A DNA stretch of 40,695 nucleotides from JALYNX01 sp963724825 (lineage in GTDB: Bacteria; Actinomycetota; Acidimicrobiia; Spongiisociales; ZC4RG35), in assembly GCA_963724825.1 (NCBI GenBank), contig CAVRWT010000010.1, positions 1 through 40,695 of the forward strand, written 5' to 3'. The translations under genes and the position numbers were made by a program. This document shows, piece by piece, positions 16,296 to 24,998 of the stretch; position 1 is the stretch's first letter, and each line of letters opens with the position of its first letter. The notes below the pieces were generated by a model that was not told where the DNA came from, did not search any database, and saw only the letters and a list, made by a program, of their open reading frames with translations.

Positions 16296-16472
16296 ATGGC
16301 GGTGCCCAAGAAGAAGATGTCGCGCTCGCGGACCCGGCAGCGCAAGGCTGCCTGGAAGGTGTCCCGGCCGACTGCCGTTGCCTGTGATCAATGTGGCAAG
16401 CCCAAGCTGCCGCATCGCGCCTGTCGTGAGTGCGGCACCTACAAGGGCCGCGAGGTCGTAAAGGCAGACTGA
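16296..16472 (+). CDS. rpmF: 50S ribosomal protein L32 (zinc-type)
   Basis: This gene is short: 58 residues. The protein begins MAVPKKKMSRSRTRQRKAAW, the L32 N-terminal signature, and contains CDQCGKPKLPHRACRECG, two CxxC pairs forming the zinc finger. AAGGAG precedes ATG 16296 by about 10 bases. It lies between DUF177 and plsX, a conserved bacterial order linking ribosome protein supply with lipid synthesis. PlsX begins three bases after its stop. Confidence 0.95.
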   Translation: MAVPKKKMSRSRTRQRKAAWKVSRPTAVACDQCGKPKLPHRACRECGTYKGREVVKAD

Positions 16473-16475
16473 GGC

Positions 16476-17447
16476 TTGGCACGCATCGCCCTCGACGCAA
16501 TGGGGGGCGACAACGCCCCAACTGAGACTGTCGCTGGTGCCGTTGAGGCTTCCAGTCGTGGCGTGGACGTTGTCCTCGTCGGCGACCATCTCGCTCTCGA
16601 GACGGAGCTGGCCAAATTCGAGGCCCGTCTTCCAATAGTCGACGCCCCCGAGGTCATCGCGATGTCCGACGACCCGGCGCGTTCGCTCCGTGAGAAACCG
16701 GGAGCATCGATAACCGTTGCCGCCAAGCTGGTGGCCGAAGGGACTGCCGACGGCTTGGTCTCGGCTGGATCCACCGGAGCGGCGCTGGCGGCGGCGGCAA
16801 TCATCATCGGGCGGATCAAGGGAGTATCCCGTCCCTCGATCGCCTCACTCTTCCCGACCCCGGGCTCGCCGACGCTGGTGCTCGACTCCGGGGCCAACCC
16901 CGATGTGAAGCCCGAGCAGCTGGCCCAATTCGGCATCATGGGCTCGGTCGCCGTTCAGGTGATGCTGGGACTCGACCATCCCAGGGTGGGGCTCCTCTCC
17001 AACGGTGAGGAGAAGGGCAAGGGCCGTGACCTGGAGCGCGCCGCATTCGACCTCCTCGAGAGCGCCAACATCAACTTCATCGGGAATGTCGAGGGCCGCG
17101 ACATCGCCACCGATCGCGCCGACGTGATCGTCACCGATGGGTTCACCGGCAACATCGTCGTCAAAACCAGCGAGGGAGCGATTCAGATAGTCGCTCTCTA
17201 CCTGCTCGAGGAATTGTCGGCGCTCGACCCGGCAATACAGGAGGCGGCGATGCCCGCCCTGTTCCGGGTGCGCCAGCGCCTCGATTGGGAGACATACGGC
17301 GGGGCTCAGTTGCTTGGAGTCAAGGGCGTGGTCGTCATCGCCCACGGGGCATCGAGCCGGGTGGCCATCGCCAACGCCCTGGTCCTGGCGGGGGACAGCG
17401 CCGATCAGGACCTGCCAGGGCGACTCGCCGTCGAGCTGGGATCGTGA
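16476..17447 (+). CDS. plsX: Phosphate acyltransferase PlsX
   Basis: The 323-residue enzyme converts acyl-ACP to acyl-phosphate for phosphatidic acid synthesis and acts at the inner membrane surface. ARIALDAMGGDNAP at the start is the family signature. SAGSTGAALAAA and LVLDSGANPDVKPEQLAQF are conserved active-site segments. VGLLSNGEEKGKG and DVIVTDGFTGNIVVKTSEG follow in the usual order. It starts at TTG 16476, three bases after rpmF; no nearer ATG allows the conserved N-terminus. Its TGA overlaps the rnc GTG. In mycobacteria plsX is usually absent from this spot. Confidence 0.95.
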   Translation: MARIALDAMGGDNAPTETVAGAVEASSRGVDVVLVGDHLALETELAKFEARLPIVDAPEVIAMSDDPARSLREKPGASITVAAKLVAEGTADGLVSAGSTGAALAAAAIIIGRIKGVSRPSIASLFPTPGSPTLVLDSGANPDVKPEQLAQFGIMGSVAVQVMLGLDHPRVGLLSNGEEKGKGRDLERAAFDLLESANINFIGNVEGRDIATDRADVIVTDGFTGNIVVKTSEGAIQIVALYLLEELSALDPAIQEAAMPALFRVRQRLDWETYGGAQLLGVKGVVVIAHGASSRVAIANALVLAGDSADQDLPGRLAVELGS

Positions 17448-18121
17448 TCCCGCTCGAGGACGAGCTCGGTTACGTCTTCGCCAACCCGGACCTGCTCCAT
17501 CTTTCGCTGACCCATCGTTCGGTAAGTGCCGACGATCTCACCCGCAGCGACAACGAGCGCCTCGAATTCCTCGGCGACGCGGTTCTCCAACTGGTGGTGA
17601 CCGACCGGCTGTACCTGGAATACCCTGACCTCGCGGAAGGGCAGATGGCGAAGATCCGATCCGCCCTGGTCAGCCGTCCCACCCTGGCTGACGTGGCGCG
17701 AGCCATTGGCCTGGGCAATCACATCGAGCTTGCCACAGCCGAGGAGCGGTCGGGAGGCCGGGAGAAGGACTCGATCCTGGCCGACGCAATGGAGGCCGTC
17801 ATCGGCGCGGTGTACCTGGACGGCGGGATTGAGAAGGCAACTTCGCTCATCGGCCGGTTGTGGGGAGATCGGGTGGGTGACCGTGCGATGAGCCCCGGGA
17901 TCAAGGACTACAAGACACGGCTCCAGGAGATCCTGGCCAAGGATGGTCGAAGGCCCGAGTACGGGAGCCACGGATCAGGGCCTGACCACGAGAAGGTCTT
18001 CGAGGCCTGGGTTGCAGTGGCCGGCGTCGAGGTGGGCCGGGGGAGCGGCCGTTCCAAGAAAGAGGCAGAACAGGAAGCGGCGCGCCTGGCGATCGAGGCC
18101 CTCAGCTCGGGGTCGGTCTGA
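17444..18121 (+). CDS. rnc: Ribonuclease III
   Basis: The 225-residue enzyme cleaves double-stranded RNA, including rRNA precursors. The nuclease domain has NERLEFLGDAVL (about 39-50), the RNase III signature with the catalytic Glu and Asp. A second acidic set, DAMEAVIGAVYLDGG, lies at about 115-129. A C-terminal dsRNA-binding domain begins KDYKTRLQEI and ends with SGRSKKEAEQEAARLAIEAL. GTG 17444 is chosen: it overlaps the plsX stop and begins the conserved region. The 3' end overlaps the convergent membrane-protein gene by 20 bases. Confidence 0.95.
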   Translation: MIPLEDELGYVFANPDLLHLSLTHRSVSADDLTRSDNERLEFLGDAVLQLVVTDRLYLEYPDLAEGQMAKIRSALVSRPTLADVARAIGLGNHIELATAEERSGGREKDSILADAMEAVIGAVYLDGGIEKATSLIGRLWGDRVGDRAMSPGIKDYKTRLQEILAKDGRRPEYGSHGSGPDHEKVFEAWVAVAGVEVGRGSGRSKKEAEQEAARLAIEALSSGSV

Positions 18122-18908
18122 CTTCTGCCTCGTCGCTAGCGGCCAGCTCGAAATACCACATCGTGATCACGACGGCGATGGCCGCCACCACGAGGCCCTG
18201 GAAGATGAGCCCGGCGACGAATACCAGGGCGAGGCCCGTCGAGATGTCACCTATTGCGACCAGGGGGACGGCCACGGATTGCAGGAGCCATCCGGCGACC
18301 GACCCGACGAGGCCGACGAGCAGCAAGAAGCCGAACGTCCCCCACCATCGACCCCGTACGAGCTTGGTGCTCCGGGTGATCGAGGCGAATACCCCTCGAT
18401 CCTCCAAGGCAACGACCTGGGGGGCCAACGAAACCGAGACCGCGAGCCACACACCGGGGAGCACCAACAGCAACAAGCCGACACCGACAGCCACCGCGGT
18501 GATGAGCCCGATCACGGTCATCGTCAACATCCGACTCAGCGCAAAGCGGCTTGCGCTCCCACCCGAGATCCGCTCGCCATCGATCTCGGATCCGACGACG
18601 CGGCTGGCGGCCAGGCTGATGAAGGCCGAGGCGAGGATCTGAAAGACGAGCCCGATCAGGAGTGCTTGGACGAAAGGTGTCGATACCTCGAGGAACTCCT
18701 CGGCCGCCATGTTCTCCAGGACCTGAGGGTCGTTGAAGCTGAGGGCCAGGAACTCGTTGGCCCCGGTCATCTGGAAGGTCACCAGAGTGAGTGCGCCAAG
18801 GAGTATGTAGGCGCCCACCGAAGGCGCCACCAGGCTTCGCCATACCTTCGCCAGCATGCTGATCCCGGAAGTCAGGACATCGCCGGCGCCGTGTGGTCGT
18901 GTCGTCAT
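18102..18908 (-). CDS. Multi-pass membrane protein (GPDPase_memb/DUF975-like)
   Basis: The 268-residue protein has about six membrane helices and ends in a short acidic tail. The arrangement and the segment ALEDRGVFASITRSTKLVRGRWWGTFGFLLL match the 'glycerophosphoryl diester phosphodiesterase membrane domain' type family, seen alone in many actinobacteria. In that family the pattern 'al.rS..Lv.g.ww' lies between helices. No phosphodiesterase catalytic domain is fused, so function is unknown. ATG 18908 is chosen; upstream in-frame codons would overlap mutM. It is divergent from mutM with a 42-base gap containing an inverted repeat. Confidence 0.75.
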   Translation of the reverse strand: MTTRPHGAGDVLTSGISMLAKVWRSLVAPSVGAYILLGALTLVTFQMTGANEFLALSFNDPQVLENMAAEEFLEVSTPFVQALLIGLVFQILASAFISLAASRVVGSEIDGERISGGSASRFALSRMLTMTVIGLITAVAVGVGLLLLVLPGVWLAVSVSLAPQVVALEDRGVFASITRSTKLVRGRWWGTFGFLLLVGLVGSVAGWLLQSVAVPLVAIGDISTGLALVFVAGLIFQGLVVAAIAVVITMWYFELAASDEAEVRPTPS

Positions 18909-18910
18909 TC

Positions 18911-18931
18911 GGCGGGGTACGGTAACCCGCC
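18911..18931. promoter_or_regulatory. Inverted repeat between divergent membrane gene and mutM
   Basis: Two 9-base arms, GGCGGGGTA and TAACCCGCC, pair with one mismatch around CGG in the 42-base gap between two divergent starts. This is a reasonable operator position for both genes, but no regulator is recognised. Confidence 0.3.
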
Positions 18932-18950
18932 CTCGTTGCGGAGTAGATGC

Positions 18951-19790
18951 GTGCCCGAACTGCCCGAAGTCGAGATCACACGTCGTCACCTCAGCGAGGC
19001 GATGGGCGGGCATGCTTTCACCGCGGTGACGGTGTCTCACGCTCGAACCGCCCGTCACAACGGGGATCCGTTCGAGGTCGAGCAACGACTGGTCGGGCGC
19101 CGCGTCGAGTCCGTCGGTCGCAAGGGCAAATTCCTCGTCGTACCGCTCGACGACGGCCAGACAATGGTGGCCCACCTCGGGATGTCGGGGCGATTCGCAG
19201 TGGAATCCGAAGATGCGCCGTTGGCGGCTCACACCCACTTTCGAGGGTTGCTCGACGATGGCACCGAGATTCGATTCGTCGACCCGCGCACCTTCGGATT
19301 CGTCGCCGTGTTCACCGACGAGGAGCTGGAGACGTCGGGCGTCGCCCGTCTCGGGCCTGATGCCTGGCTCGACCTACCCACCACTGAGGAGCTGTCCGCA
19401 GCGTTGTCTCGACGGACCGCCCCGATCAAGGCCCTGCTGCTCGACCAGGGCCCGATCTCCGGCCTGGGAAACATCTATGCCGACGAGGCCCTTCACATCG
19501 CCGGGATCCACCCGCTTCGCCCCGGGAATTCCCTATCTCCAGTTGATCTCGAGCGGCTACGAGCCGCGGTTGGCCAGGTTCTCGAGATGGCGATCGAAAA
19601 CGGCGGGACCAGCCTCGACGACCTTGCCTATCTTCTGCCGGACGGGAGCGCGGGGGAGAACCTCGACCGGCTCCTCGTCTACGGCCGGGCGGACCTCCCC
19701 TGTGGCAATTGCGGCACCCCGATCGAGCGGATCGTGATCCGTGCCCGGTCGAGCCATTTCTGCCCTCGATGCCAGCCGATCGCCCCATGA
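18951..19790 (+). CDS. mutM: Formamidopyrimidine-DNA glycosylase
   Basis: The 279-residue bifunctional glycosylase/AP lyase removes 8-oxoguanine and formamidopyrimidines. The start codon is followed by PELPEVEITRRHL, giving the catalytic Pro2 and Glu3. GRKGKFLVVPL holds the conserved Lys, and HLGMSGRF and DPRTFGF are family motifs. KALLLDQGPISGLGNIYADEALH is the helix-two-turn-helix. A zinc finger CGNCG...CPRCQ closes the protein. GTG 18951 is fixed by the Pro2/Glu3 requirement. Its stop overlaps acyP by four bases. Order rnc-mutM-acyP-smc-ftsY matches mycobacteria. Confidence 0.96.
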   Translation: MPELPEVEITRRHLSEAMGGHAFTAVTVSHARTARHNGDPFEVEQRLVGRRVESVGRKGKFLVVPLDDGQTMVAHLGMSGRFAVESEDAPLAAHTHFRGLLDDGTEIRFVDPRTFGFVAVFTDEELETSGVARLGPDAWLDLPTTEELSAALSRRTAPIKALLLDQGPISGLGNIYADEALHIAGIHPLRPGNSLSPVDLERLRAAVGQVLEMAIENGGTSLDDLAYLLPDGSAGENLDRLLVYGRADLPCGNCGTPIERIVIRARSSHFCPRCQPIAP

Positions 19791-20083
19791 CACAGAAGAC
19801 GGTTCGGGCGGTCGTCAGCGGGCGGGTGCAGCAGGTGGGGTTTCGTCAGAGTTGCCGTCAGATGGCGCGCTCGCTGGGCCTGGTCGGCTGGGTCCAGAAC
19901 CTAAATGATGGGCGGGTCGAAGTGCTTGCCCAGGGAGAGTCCGAGCAACTGGACCAGCTGGTCAGCTGGCTCTGGACCGGCCCGGCAGGAGCGTGGGTGA
20001 GTGGTGTGGAGTCGGAGGCAGTGTCCGGCGATCAGACCCTTCGAGACTTCTTCATCCACGCCGATCCCGGTAAGAGCCGCTGA
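19787..20083 (+). CDS. acyP: Acylphosphatase
   Basis: The 98-residue protein hydrolyses acyl phosphates. VVSGRVQQVGFRQSCRQMA carries the phosphate loop with the catalytic Arg in GFR. GWVQNLNDGRVEVLAQG carries the catalytic Asn in the usual G-W-V-x-N form. ATG 19787 overlaps the mutM stop (ATGA). The gene lies just ahead of smc, as in mycobacteria. It follows plsX-rnc-mutM, so acyl-phosphate from PlsX is a possible substrate, although that link is only speculative. Confidence 0.93.
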   Translation: MTQKTVRAVVSGRVQQVGFRQSCRQMARSLGLVGWVQNLNDGRVEVLAQGESEQLDQLVSWLWTGPAGAWVSGVESEAVSGDQTLRDFFIHADPGKSR

Positions 20084-20115
20084 ACAGCGCAGCGCTGTTA
20101 GCCTGACTCGATAAT
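20083..20115 (+). promoter_or_regulatory. Palindrome and -10 element upstream of smc
   Basis: AACAGCGC and GCGCTGTT form a perfect 8-bp inverted repeat around one A (20083-20099). GATAAT (20110-20115) is a good -10 placed to give a short leader before GTG 20146. The palindrome covers the expected -35, so it may be an operator. It does not match the GAAC-N4-GTTC LexA box. Confidence 0.4.
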
Positions 20116-20145
20116 CACAGTCGTGTCATTTGCCAGGAAATCACT

Positions 20146-23100
20146 GTGTATTTGAAGTCACTCAAGCTCGTCGGTTTCAAGTCCTTCGCCGACCGGACCC
20201 GTCTCGAGTTCCGGCCCGGCGTCACTGTGATCGTGGGGCCGAACGGCTCGGGCAAGTCGAATCTGGTTGACGCGCTCTCGTGGGTCCTCGGCACCCAGTC
20301 ACCAAAGACGCTCCGCACCGGGAAGATGGAAGACGTGGTGTTCGCCGGCACCGCCACCCGACCCTCCCTCAACCGGGCCGAAGCGGTGTTGGTCATCGAC
20401 AATTCGGAGCGCCAGCTCCCACTCGATCTCGATGAGGTCGCCATCGCTCGTCGTCTCTACCGGGACGGGTCGAGTGACTACGAGATCAATGGCGTCGGTT
20501 GCCGTCTGCTCGACATCCAGGAGCTTCTCAGCGACTCAGGTGTGGGTCGCCATCAGCACGTCATCATCGGACAGGGCCAGGTCGATTCGGTCCTCAACGC
20601 CTCGCCTGAGGATCATCGGGCCGTGATCGAGGAGGCCGCCGGCATCCTCAAACATCGACGTCGCAAGGAGAAGGCCGAACGGAGGTTGGAACGGACCGAC
20701 GAGGACGTCCTTCGCCTCCAGGATCTTCTCGGCGAGATCGAGCGCCAACTCCGGCCCCTGCGCCGCCAGGCACGCGCCGCCGCGAGTTATGAGGGGCTCC
20801 GCGACGAGGTCCGATCCCTACGGCTCTATCTGTCCGGCGCCGCCCTGCGAGAGCTCGACGAGCACCTGCTTGTGGCCGGCATGGAGCACGAGACGCTCAG
20901 CGAGACCGTTGCCGTCGATGGCCGTGATGTCGTGGTGGTGGGGGAGCAGGTCGCCGATCTGACCGCTCGCGCCTCACAGCTCGGGGCCGAGGTGGAGCGG
21001 GACACCGGCGCCGCGGCCCTGCTCGAGACCACTGCCGAAAGGTTGCGTCGGACTGGATCTGTTGCGCACGAGCGCAGCCGGGCGGCCTCAGGGAGATTTC
21101 AGGCGACGGCCGAGCGCAGGGCCGACCTCGAGGCCGAGCTGGCCGCGATCCATGGCGAGATGGAAGGGTTGGAGACGGCGGCCATCGAGGCCAGCAACGA
21201 CGCCGACTCCCGCGAGACGAGGTTCCGGCGGTTGGAGGACGAGGAAAGGGTGATCACCACCCAGAATGCTCTGTCTGCGGAGGGTGCCGTAGCTGCGGTT
21301 CGGGGCGAGTTGAGCATCCTCGAAGCGGCGGGCCTGCGCGACGATCGTGAATTGGAAGCCATCTCACATCGGCTGGACGTGGTCGATGGGCAGTTGCGAG
21401 ACGAATCCAACGAAATCTCGAATCTCAACGAGGAAGTTCGAGCGATCGATGAGAAAGTGGTCAAGCTCCAGGCCGTCTTCGACCAGACAACCCGTCGCCG
21501 TTCCGGCGACCAAGAGAAGTGGGCCAAGGCCGAAGAGGACGTCATCGATGCCCGGCTTGCGGTGGCCGCAGCCAAAGCGCGCGTCGAGGCGATCGGGGCC
21601 GCCCTGGCCGGTCGCTTCGATCGCGAGGCCCGGCGCTCGGTCGAGGGAGCGGACGGGTCGAGGGGAAGCCTGATTTCGCTGCTCGATGTCCCGCCAGGCC
21701 TCGAAGCGGCGGTTGACGCTGCACTGGGGCGATGGGCCGACGCGGTGGCCTTTGATGGATCGGAGTCGATGCAGCAAGCGGTTGAGACCGTAAAGGCCTC
21801 TGGTGGTGGCGGCGTGCCGGTGGTGGCGGCGCCCAGCGTTGAGATGGCTCCGGCCAAGACGGTCGCGGCGAGCGCGGGGGTGGAAGCACTCGTCGATCGA
21901 CTCGGACCCAAAGTGGACCCCGGTCTGGCCAACCATCTCTTGGGAGACGTCCTCCTGATCGAGGGTTGGACCACTGCGTGGGCCATGATCTCGCGGCATC
22001 CGGACCTGCGAGCGGTCACCCCGGAAGGCGACCTCATTTCCTCCAGGGGGGTCCAAATCGCCTCGCCCGACGGCGCCGGCCCGGCGATGCTCGAGGCAGC
22101 CGAGGTGGACCTCGAGACTGCGGAGACCGACATGTCGAGGGCGGCCTCCATCCACACCGCGGCCAAACGGGACTTCGACAAGAGCCGGGATCATGAGCGG
22201 GCCGCGCTCGAGGAGCTCGAATCCGTCGAATCCGACCTCTCGGGGCGCACCGATGCCATGGCTCGCCTCCAGAAGTCTGTCAATGTCCTCGAAGGCGAGC
22301 GCTCTCGCCTTGCTCAGCGCCGAAACTCGGTGGTTGAAGGTGTGAGCGATCGGGAGCGGCAGATCGTCGACTTGCAGCGTCGGCTCGCGTCTCTAGAGGG
22401 CGAAGAAGCAGAGCGGATGCGGGTGTGGGAGGAACTGGAGGCCAGCAGGGCCCGGATCGCGGTCGACAAAGAGCTTGCCCGCTCGGAATGGCATGAATCG
22501 GCGACGACAGTTCAATCCATCGTCGAGCGGCAGCGCCTGCTCCAGGAGCGCCTCGCCCACATCGAGTCGGACATGGGCCGGGTAGTGGCAGGGCCATCCA
22601 GCACCGACGATGCGGCCACGCTCGATCAGATCGAGATGTTTGCGAGGCGGGGGGTGGAGGTCCTGCAGATGCGTCTCGACGAGGTGCGTCAACGCCAGGC
22701 CGACCTTCGAGCGTCGCACCTGGCCACGGTGACCGATCTGGAACAGGCTCGGGGCCACCACGAGGAGCTTCGGGACCGGATCGGCGCGTCGCGGGAGCGC
22801 CTCGGCGAGCTACAGGTGCGGCTCACCGAGTTGCGTCTCCGGCGGGAGAGCCTCGTGGAGGGGGTCCGGCGAGACGCCGACGCCGAGGTCGAAGTCGCGC
22901 TCGAGGCGGAGCGGCCCGACTTGCCGGAAGGCACCGATCTGGAGGGTCTGCTGGAGGAGCGGATCGCCCAACTCCGCCGGCTCGGCCCGATCAATCCATT
23001 GGCGTCGGTCGAATTCGCCGAGCTGGACGAGCGGCACACCTTCCTCACCGATCAGCTTGCCGACGTCGAGTCGTCCCGGGCTGAGCTCAGAAAGGTCATC

Positions 23101-23595
23101 CGCGCCCTCGACGAGGAGATCGAGAGGCGCTTCCAGGAGGCGTTCCACGAAGTTGCCGAGGCCTATCAGCGCTACTTCGGGGTTCTCTTCCCCGGCGGGC
23201 GGGGGCGGATACGGCTCACCGATGCAGACGACCCCGAATCGGGGCTCATGATCGAGGCCCAGCCGCTCGGGAAGAAGGTCAGTCAGCTGACTTTGCTCTC
23301 CGGTGGGGAGCGCAGCCTCGCGGCGCTCGCCTTCCTGTTCTCGGTCTTCGAAGCCCGGCCCAGCCCCTTCTATGTCCTCGATGAGGTGGAGGCGGCCTTG
23401 GATGACGCCAACCTGCGGCGTTTCCTGAGAATCGTCGACGAGTTCCGACAGCGGGCTCAGCTCTTGATCGTCACCCACCAGCAGCAGACCATGGAGGCGG
23501 CTGATGTTCTCTACGGCGTCACCATGGAGCCGGGAGGCTCCTCGCAGGCGGTTCGCAAAGACATGACGATGGTCGGCGCCGACCTCTTCGCCTAG
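20146..23595 (+). CDS. smc: Chromosome segregation protein SMC
   Basis: The 1149-residue SMC ATPase compacts and helps segregate chromosomes with ScpA and ScpB. MYLKSLKLVGFKSFADRT opens the head and Walker A GPNGSGKSN lies at 31-39. Long coiled coils run about 165-500 and 660-1000, separated by a hinge around 510-650 that starts SLISLLDVPPGLEAAVDAAL. The signature LSGGERSLAALAF lies near 1051 and Walker B YVLDEVEAALDD near 1077. Length is at the short end of bacterial SMC. It starts at GTG 20146 with AGGAAA ahead and is probably cotranscribed with ftsY, 19 bases downstream. Confidence 0.97.
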   Translation: MYLKSLKLVGFKSFADRTRLEFRPGVTVIVGPNGSGKSNLVDALSWVLGTQSPKTLRTGKMEDVVFAGTATRPSLNRAEAVLVIDNSERQLPLDLDEVAIARRLYRDGSSDYEINGVGCRLLDIQELLSDSGVGRHQHVIIGQGQVDSVLNASPEDHRAVIEEAAGILKHRRRKEKAERRLERTDEDVLRLQDLLGEIERQLRPLRRQARAAASYEGLRDEVRSLRLYLSGAALRELDEHLLVAGMEHETLSETVAVDGRDVVVVGEQVADLTARASQLGAEVERDTGAAALLETTAERLRRTGSVAHERSRAASGRFQATAERRADLEAELAAIHGEMEGLETAAIEASNDADSRETRFRRLEDEERVITTQNALSAEGAVAAVRGELSILEAAGLRDDRELEAISHRLDVVDGQLRDESNEISNLNEEVRAIDEKVVKLQAVFDQTTRRRSGDQEKWAKAEEDVIDARLAVAAAKARVEAIGAALAGRFDREARRSVEGADGSRGSLISLLDVPPGLEAAVDAALGRWADAVAFDGSESMQQAVETVKASGGGGVPVVAAPSVEMAPAKTVAASAGVEALVDRLGPKVDPGLANHLLGDVLLIEGWTTAWAMISRHPDLRAVTPEGDLISSRGVQIASPDGAGPAMLEAAEVDLETAETDMSRAASIHTAAKRDFDKSRDHERAALEELESVESDLSGRTDAMARLQKSVNVLEGERSRLAQRRNSVVEGVSDRERQIVDLQRRLASLEGEEAERMRVWEELEASRARIAVDKELARSEWHESATTVQSIVERQRLLQERLAHIESDMGRVVAGPSSTDDAATLDQIEMFARRGVEVLQMRLDEVRQRQADLRASHLATVTDLEQARGHHEELRDRIGASRERLGELQVRLTELRLRRESLVEGVRRDADAEVEVALEAERPDLPEGTDLEGLLEERIAQLRRLGPINPLASVEFAELDERHTFLTDQLADVESSRAELRKVIRALDEEIERRFQEAFHEVAEAYQRYFGVLFPGGRGRIRLTDADDPESGLMIEAQPLGKKVSQLTLLSGGERSLAALAFLFSVFEARPSPFYVLDEVEAALDDANLRRFLRIVDEFRQRAQLLIVTHQQQTMEAADVLYGVTMEPGGSSQAVRKDMTMVGADLFA

Positions 23596-23614
23596 CGGTA
23601 ACTTCACTTTCTCC

Positions 23615-24607
23615 ATGGACACCACAGCCCTCGTCCTGGTCGTGCTCGCGGTCACCCTGGTGATCGCCGTCGTCGTCGTGGTGGTGGTGCTGAGGAATCG
23701 CACCGTCCCCCTCAGTCCTCCGGGTGAGCCACCCGCGCCGCCCGGCGCCGCTGCCCAGGGCTCCCTGGGCGCATCCTTGCGCAAGGTGTTCCGATCTGGT
23801 GGTGTCAGCGAGCAGACGTGGGCCGATCTCGAAGAGGCGATGTTGGCCGCCGACGTTGGTGTCGATGCCACTGCAGCCGTGGTCAAGGGCGTTCGTTCGG
23901 CACATCCCGAGACCGCCGACGAGGCGCGCCAACAAGTGGCTCGCCAGCTCCGCCTCGAGTTGGGAGACAAGCCACGAGCACTGGTCCTAGCCGGGAAGCC
24001 TGCGGTGATCCTGGTCGTGGGAGTCAACGGGACGGGCAAGACCACCACCATCGCCAAGATGGCGGCCCGGCTCAAGGATGATGGCAAGAAGGTGATCCTG
24101 GCCGCCGCCGACACCTTCCGTGCCGCGGCCGGAGCCCAACTCCAAACCTGGGGCGACCGTTTGGGAGTGGATGTGGTGGGTGGGCAGGAAGGCGGCGACC
24201 CGGCGTCAGTCGCCTTCGACGCCATCAGCTCGGCCCGCGCCAAGGGGGCCGACGTGGTGATCATCGACACCGCGGGCCGACTCCACGCCAAGAAGAACCT
24301 GATGGCTGAGATGAGCAAGATCTATCGAGTGGCGGCGGGGGACCAGGGCACCGTGGACGAGGTGCTCCTGGTACTCGATGCAACGGCCGGCCAGAACGGG
24401 ATCGCACAGGTGAGGGAGTTCTCCGAGGCGGTTCCGGTGAGTGGCATCGTCCTCACCAAGCTCGACGGGACTGCCCGAGGCGGGATCGTCATCGCCATCG
24501 AGCGCCAGTTGGGTGTGCCCGTGAAGCTGGTTGGAGTTGGCGAGGGGCTCAGAGATATGGTCCCCTTCGACCCGGATAGTTTCGTAAAAGACCTGATGGA
24601 GGATTGA
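23615..24607 (+). CDS. ftsY: Signal recognition particle receptor FtsY
   Basis: The 330-residue GTPase docks SRP-ribosome complexes at the membrane. Residues 5-26 form a Val-rich membrane helix, followed by a Pro-rich linker and a short version of the acidic A domain. The N domain (about 50-125) precedes the G domain, with GVNGTGKTTTIAK near 136, DTFRAAAGAQL, DTAGRLH, LTKLDGTARGG and the closing GVGEGLRDMVPFD. The true membrane helix is a feature of actinobacterial FtsY. The stop overlaps the cdd ATG. Confidence 0.96.
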   Translation: MDTTALVLVVLAVTLVIAVVVVVVVLRNRTVPLSPPGEPPAPPGAAAQGSLGASLRKVFRSGGVSEQTWADLEEAMLAADVGVDATAAVVKGVRSAHPETADEARQQVARQLRLELGDKPRALVLAGKPAVILVVGVNGTGKTTTIAKMAARLKDDGKKVILAAADTFRAAAGAQLQTWGDRLGVDVVGGQEGGDPASVAFDAISSARAKGADVVIIDTAGRLHAKKNLMAEMSKIYRVAAGDQGTVDEVLLVLDATAGQNGIAQVREFSEAVPVSGIVLTKLDGTARGGIVIAIERQLGVPVKLVGVGEGLRDMVPFDPDSFVKDLMED

Positions 24608-24996
24608 TGAACACAGATGATCTCGCAGCCGCCGCCCGGGCAGCGGCCGAAGGCTCCTACTCGCCTTACTCTGGCTTCCGAGTCGGCGCGGTGGTGGTCG
24701 GCGATCGCGGTGAGGTGTTCATCGGGGCCAATGTCGAGAATGCCGCGTATCCCGCTTCGTCGTGTGCCGAGGCGACTGCGATCAACACGGCGGTCAGCCA
24801 CGGCGTTCGCAAGATCGACACGGTGGCCGTGGCATGTATCGACGCCTTGGATGTGGAGGGGGCTTATCCCTGTGGCAGGTGTCGCCAGATCATGTCCGAG
24901 TTCGATGTCTCAACGGTGATCATCGCCGGTGCTCCTGGTTCGGAAATCCGGGAGCACACCCTCGACGAGTTGCTTCCGCATCGCTTCCGCCTGTGA
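24607..24996 (+). CDS. cdd: Cytidine deaminase
   Basis: The 129-residue zinc enzyme deaminates cytidine and deoxycytidine to uridine forms in pyrimidine salvage. SPYSGFRVGAVV and GANVENAAYPASSCAEATAI contain the substrate-binding Asn/Glu and the zinc ligand and proton shuttle C-A-E. PCGRCRQ gives the two further zinc cysteines. Length matches the small tetrameric form. ATG 24607 overlaps the ftsY stop. Other pyrimidine salvage genes in the window are thymidine phosphorylase and upp, but they are not adjacent. Confidence 0.95.
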   Translation: MNTDDLAAAARAAAEGSYSPYSGFRVGAVVVGDRGEVFIGANVENAAYPASSCAEATAINTAVSHGVRKIDTVAVACIDALDVEGAYPCGRCRQIMSEFDVSTVIIAGAPGSEIREHTLDELLPHRFRL

Positions 24997-24998
24997 AG

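Noticed and set aside
17943..18950. Long in-frame extension upstream of mutM
   Set aside because: MutM needs Pro2-Glu3 right after the start, which fixes GTG 18951; the extension is opposite the membrane gene.
20083..20099. LexA box at the palindrome before smc
   Set aside because: The arms do not fit GAAC-N4-GTTC; the spacing between GAAC and GTT halves is too long.
22810..24318. 502-codon minus-strand open frame across smc and ftsY
   Set aside because: It lies opposite two fully conserved genes, has low-complexity Ser/Thr/Ala-rich sequence and no domain; a high-GC shadow.
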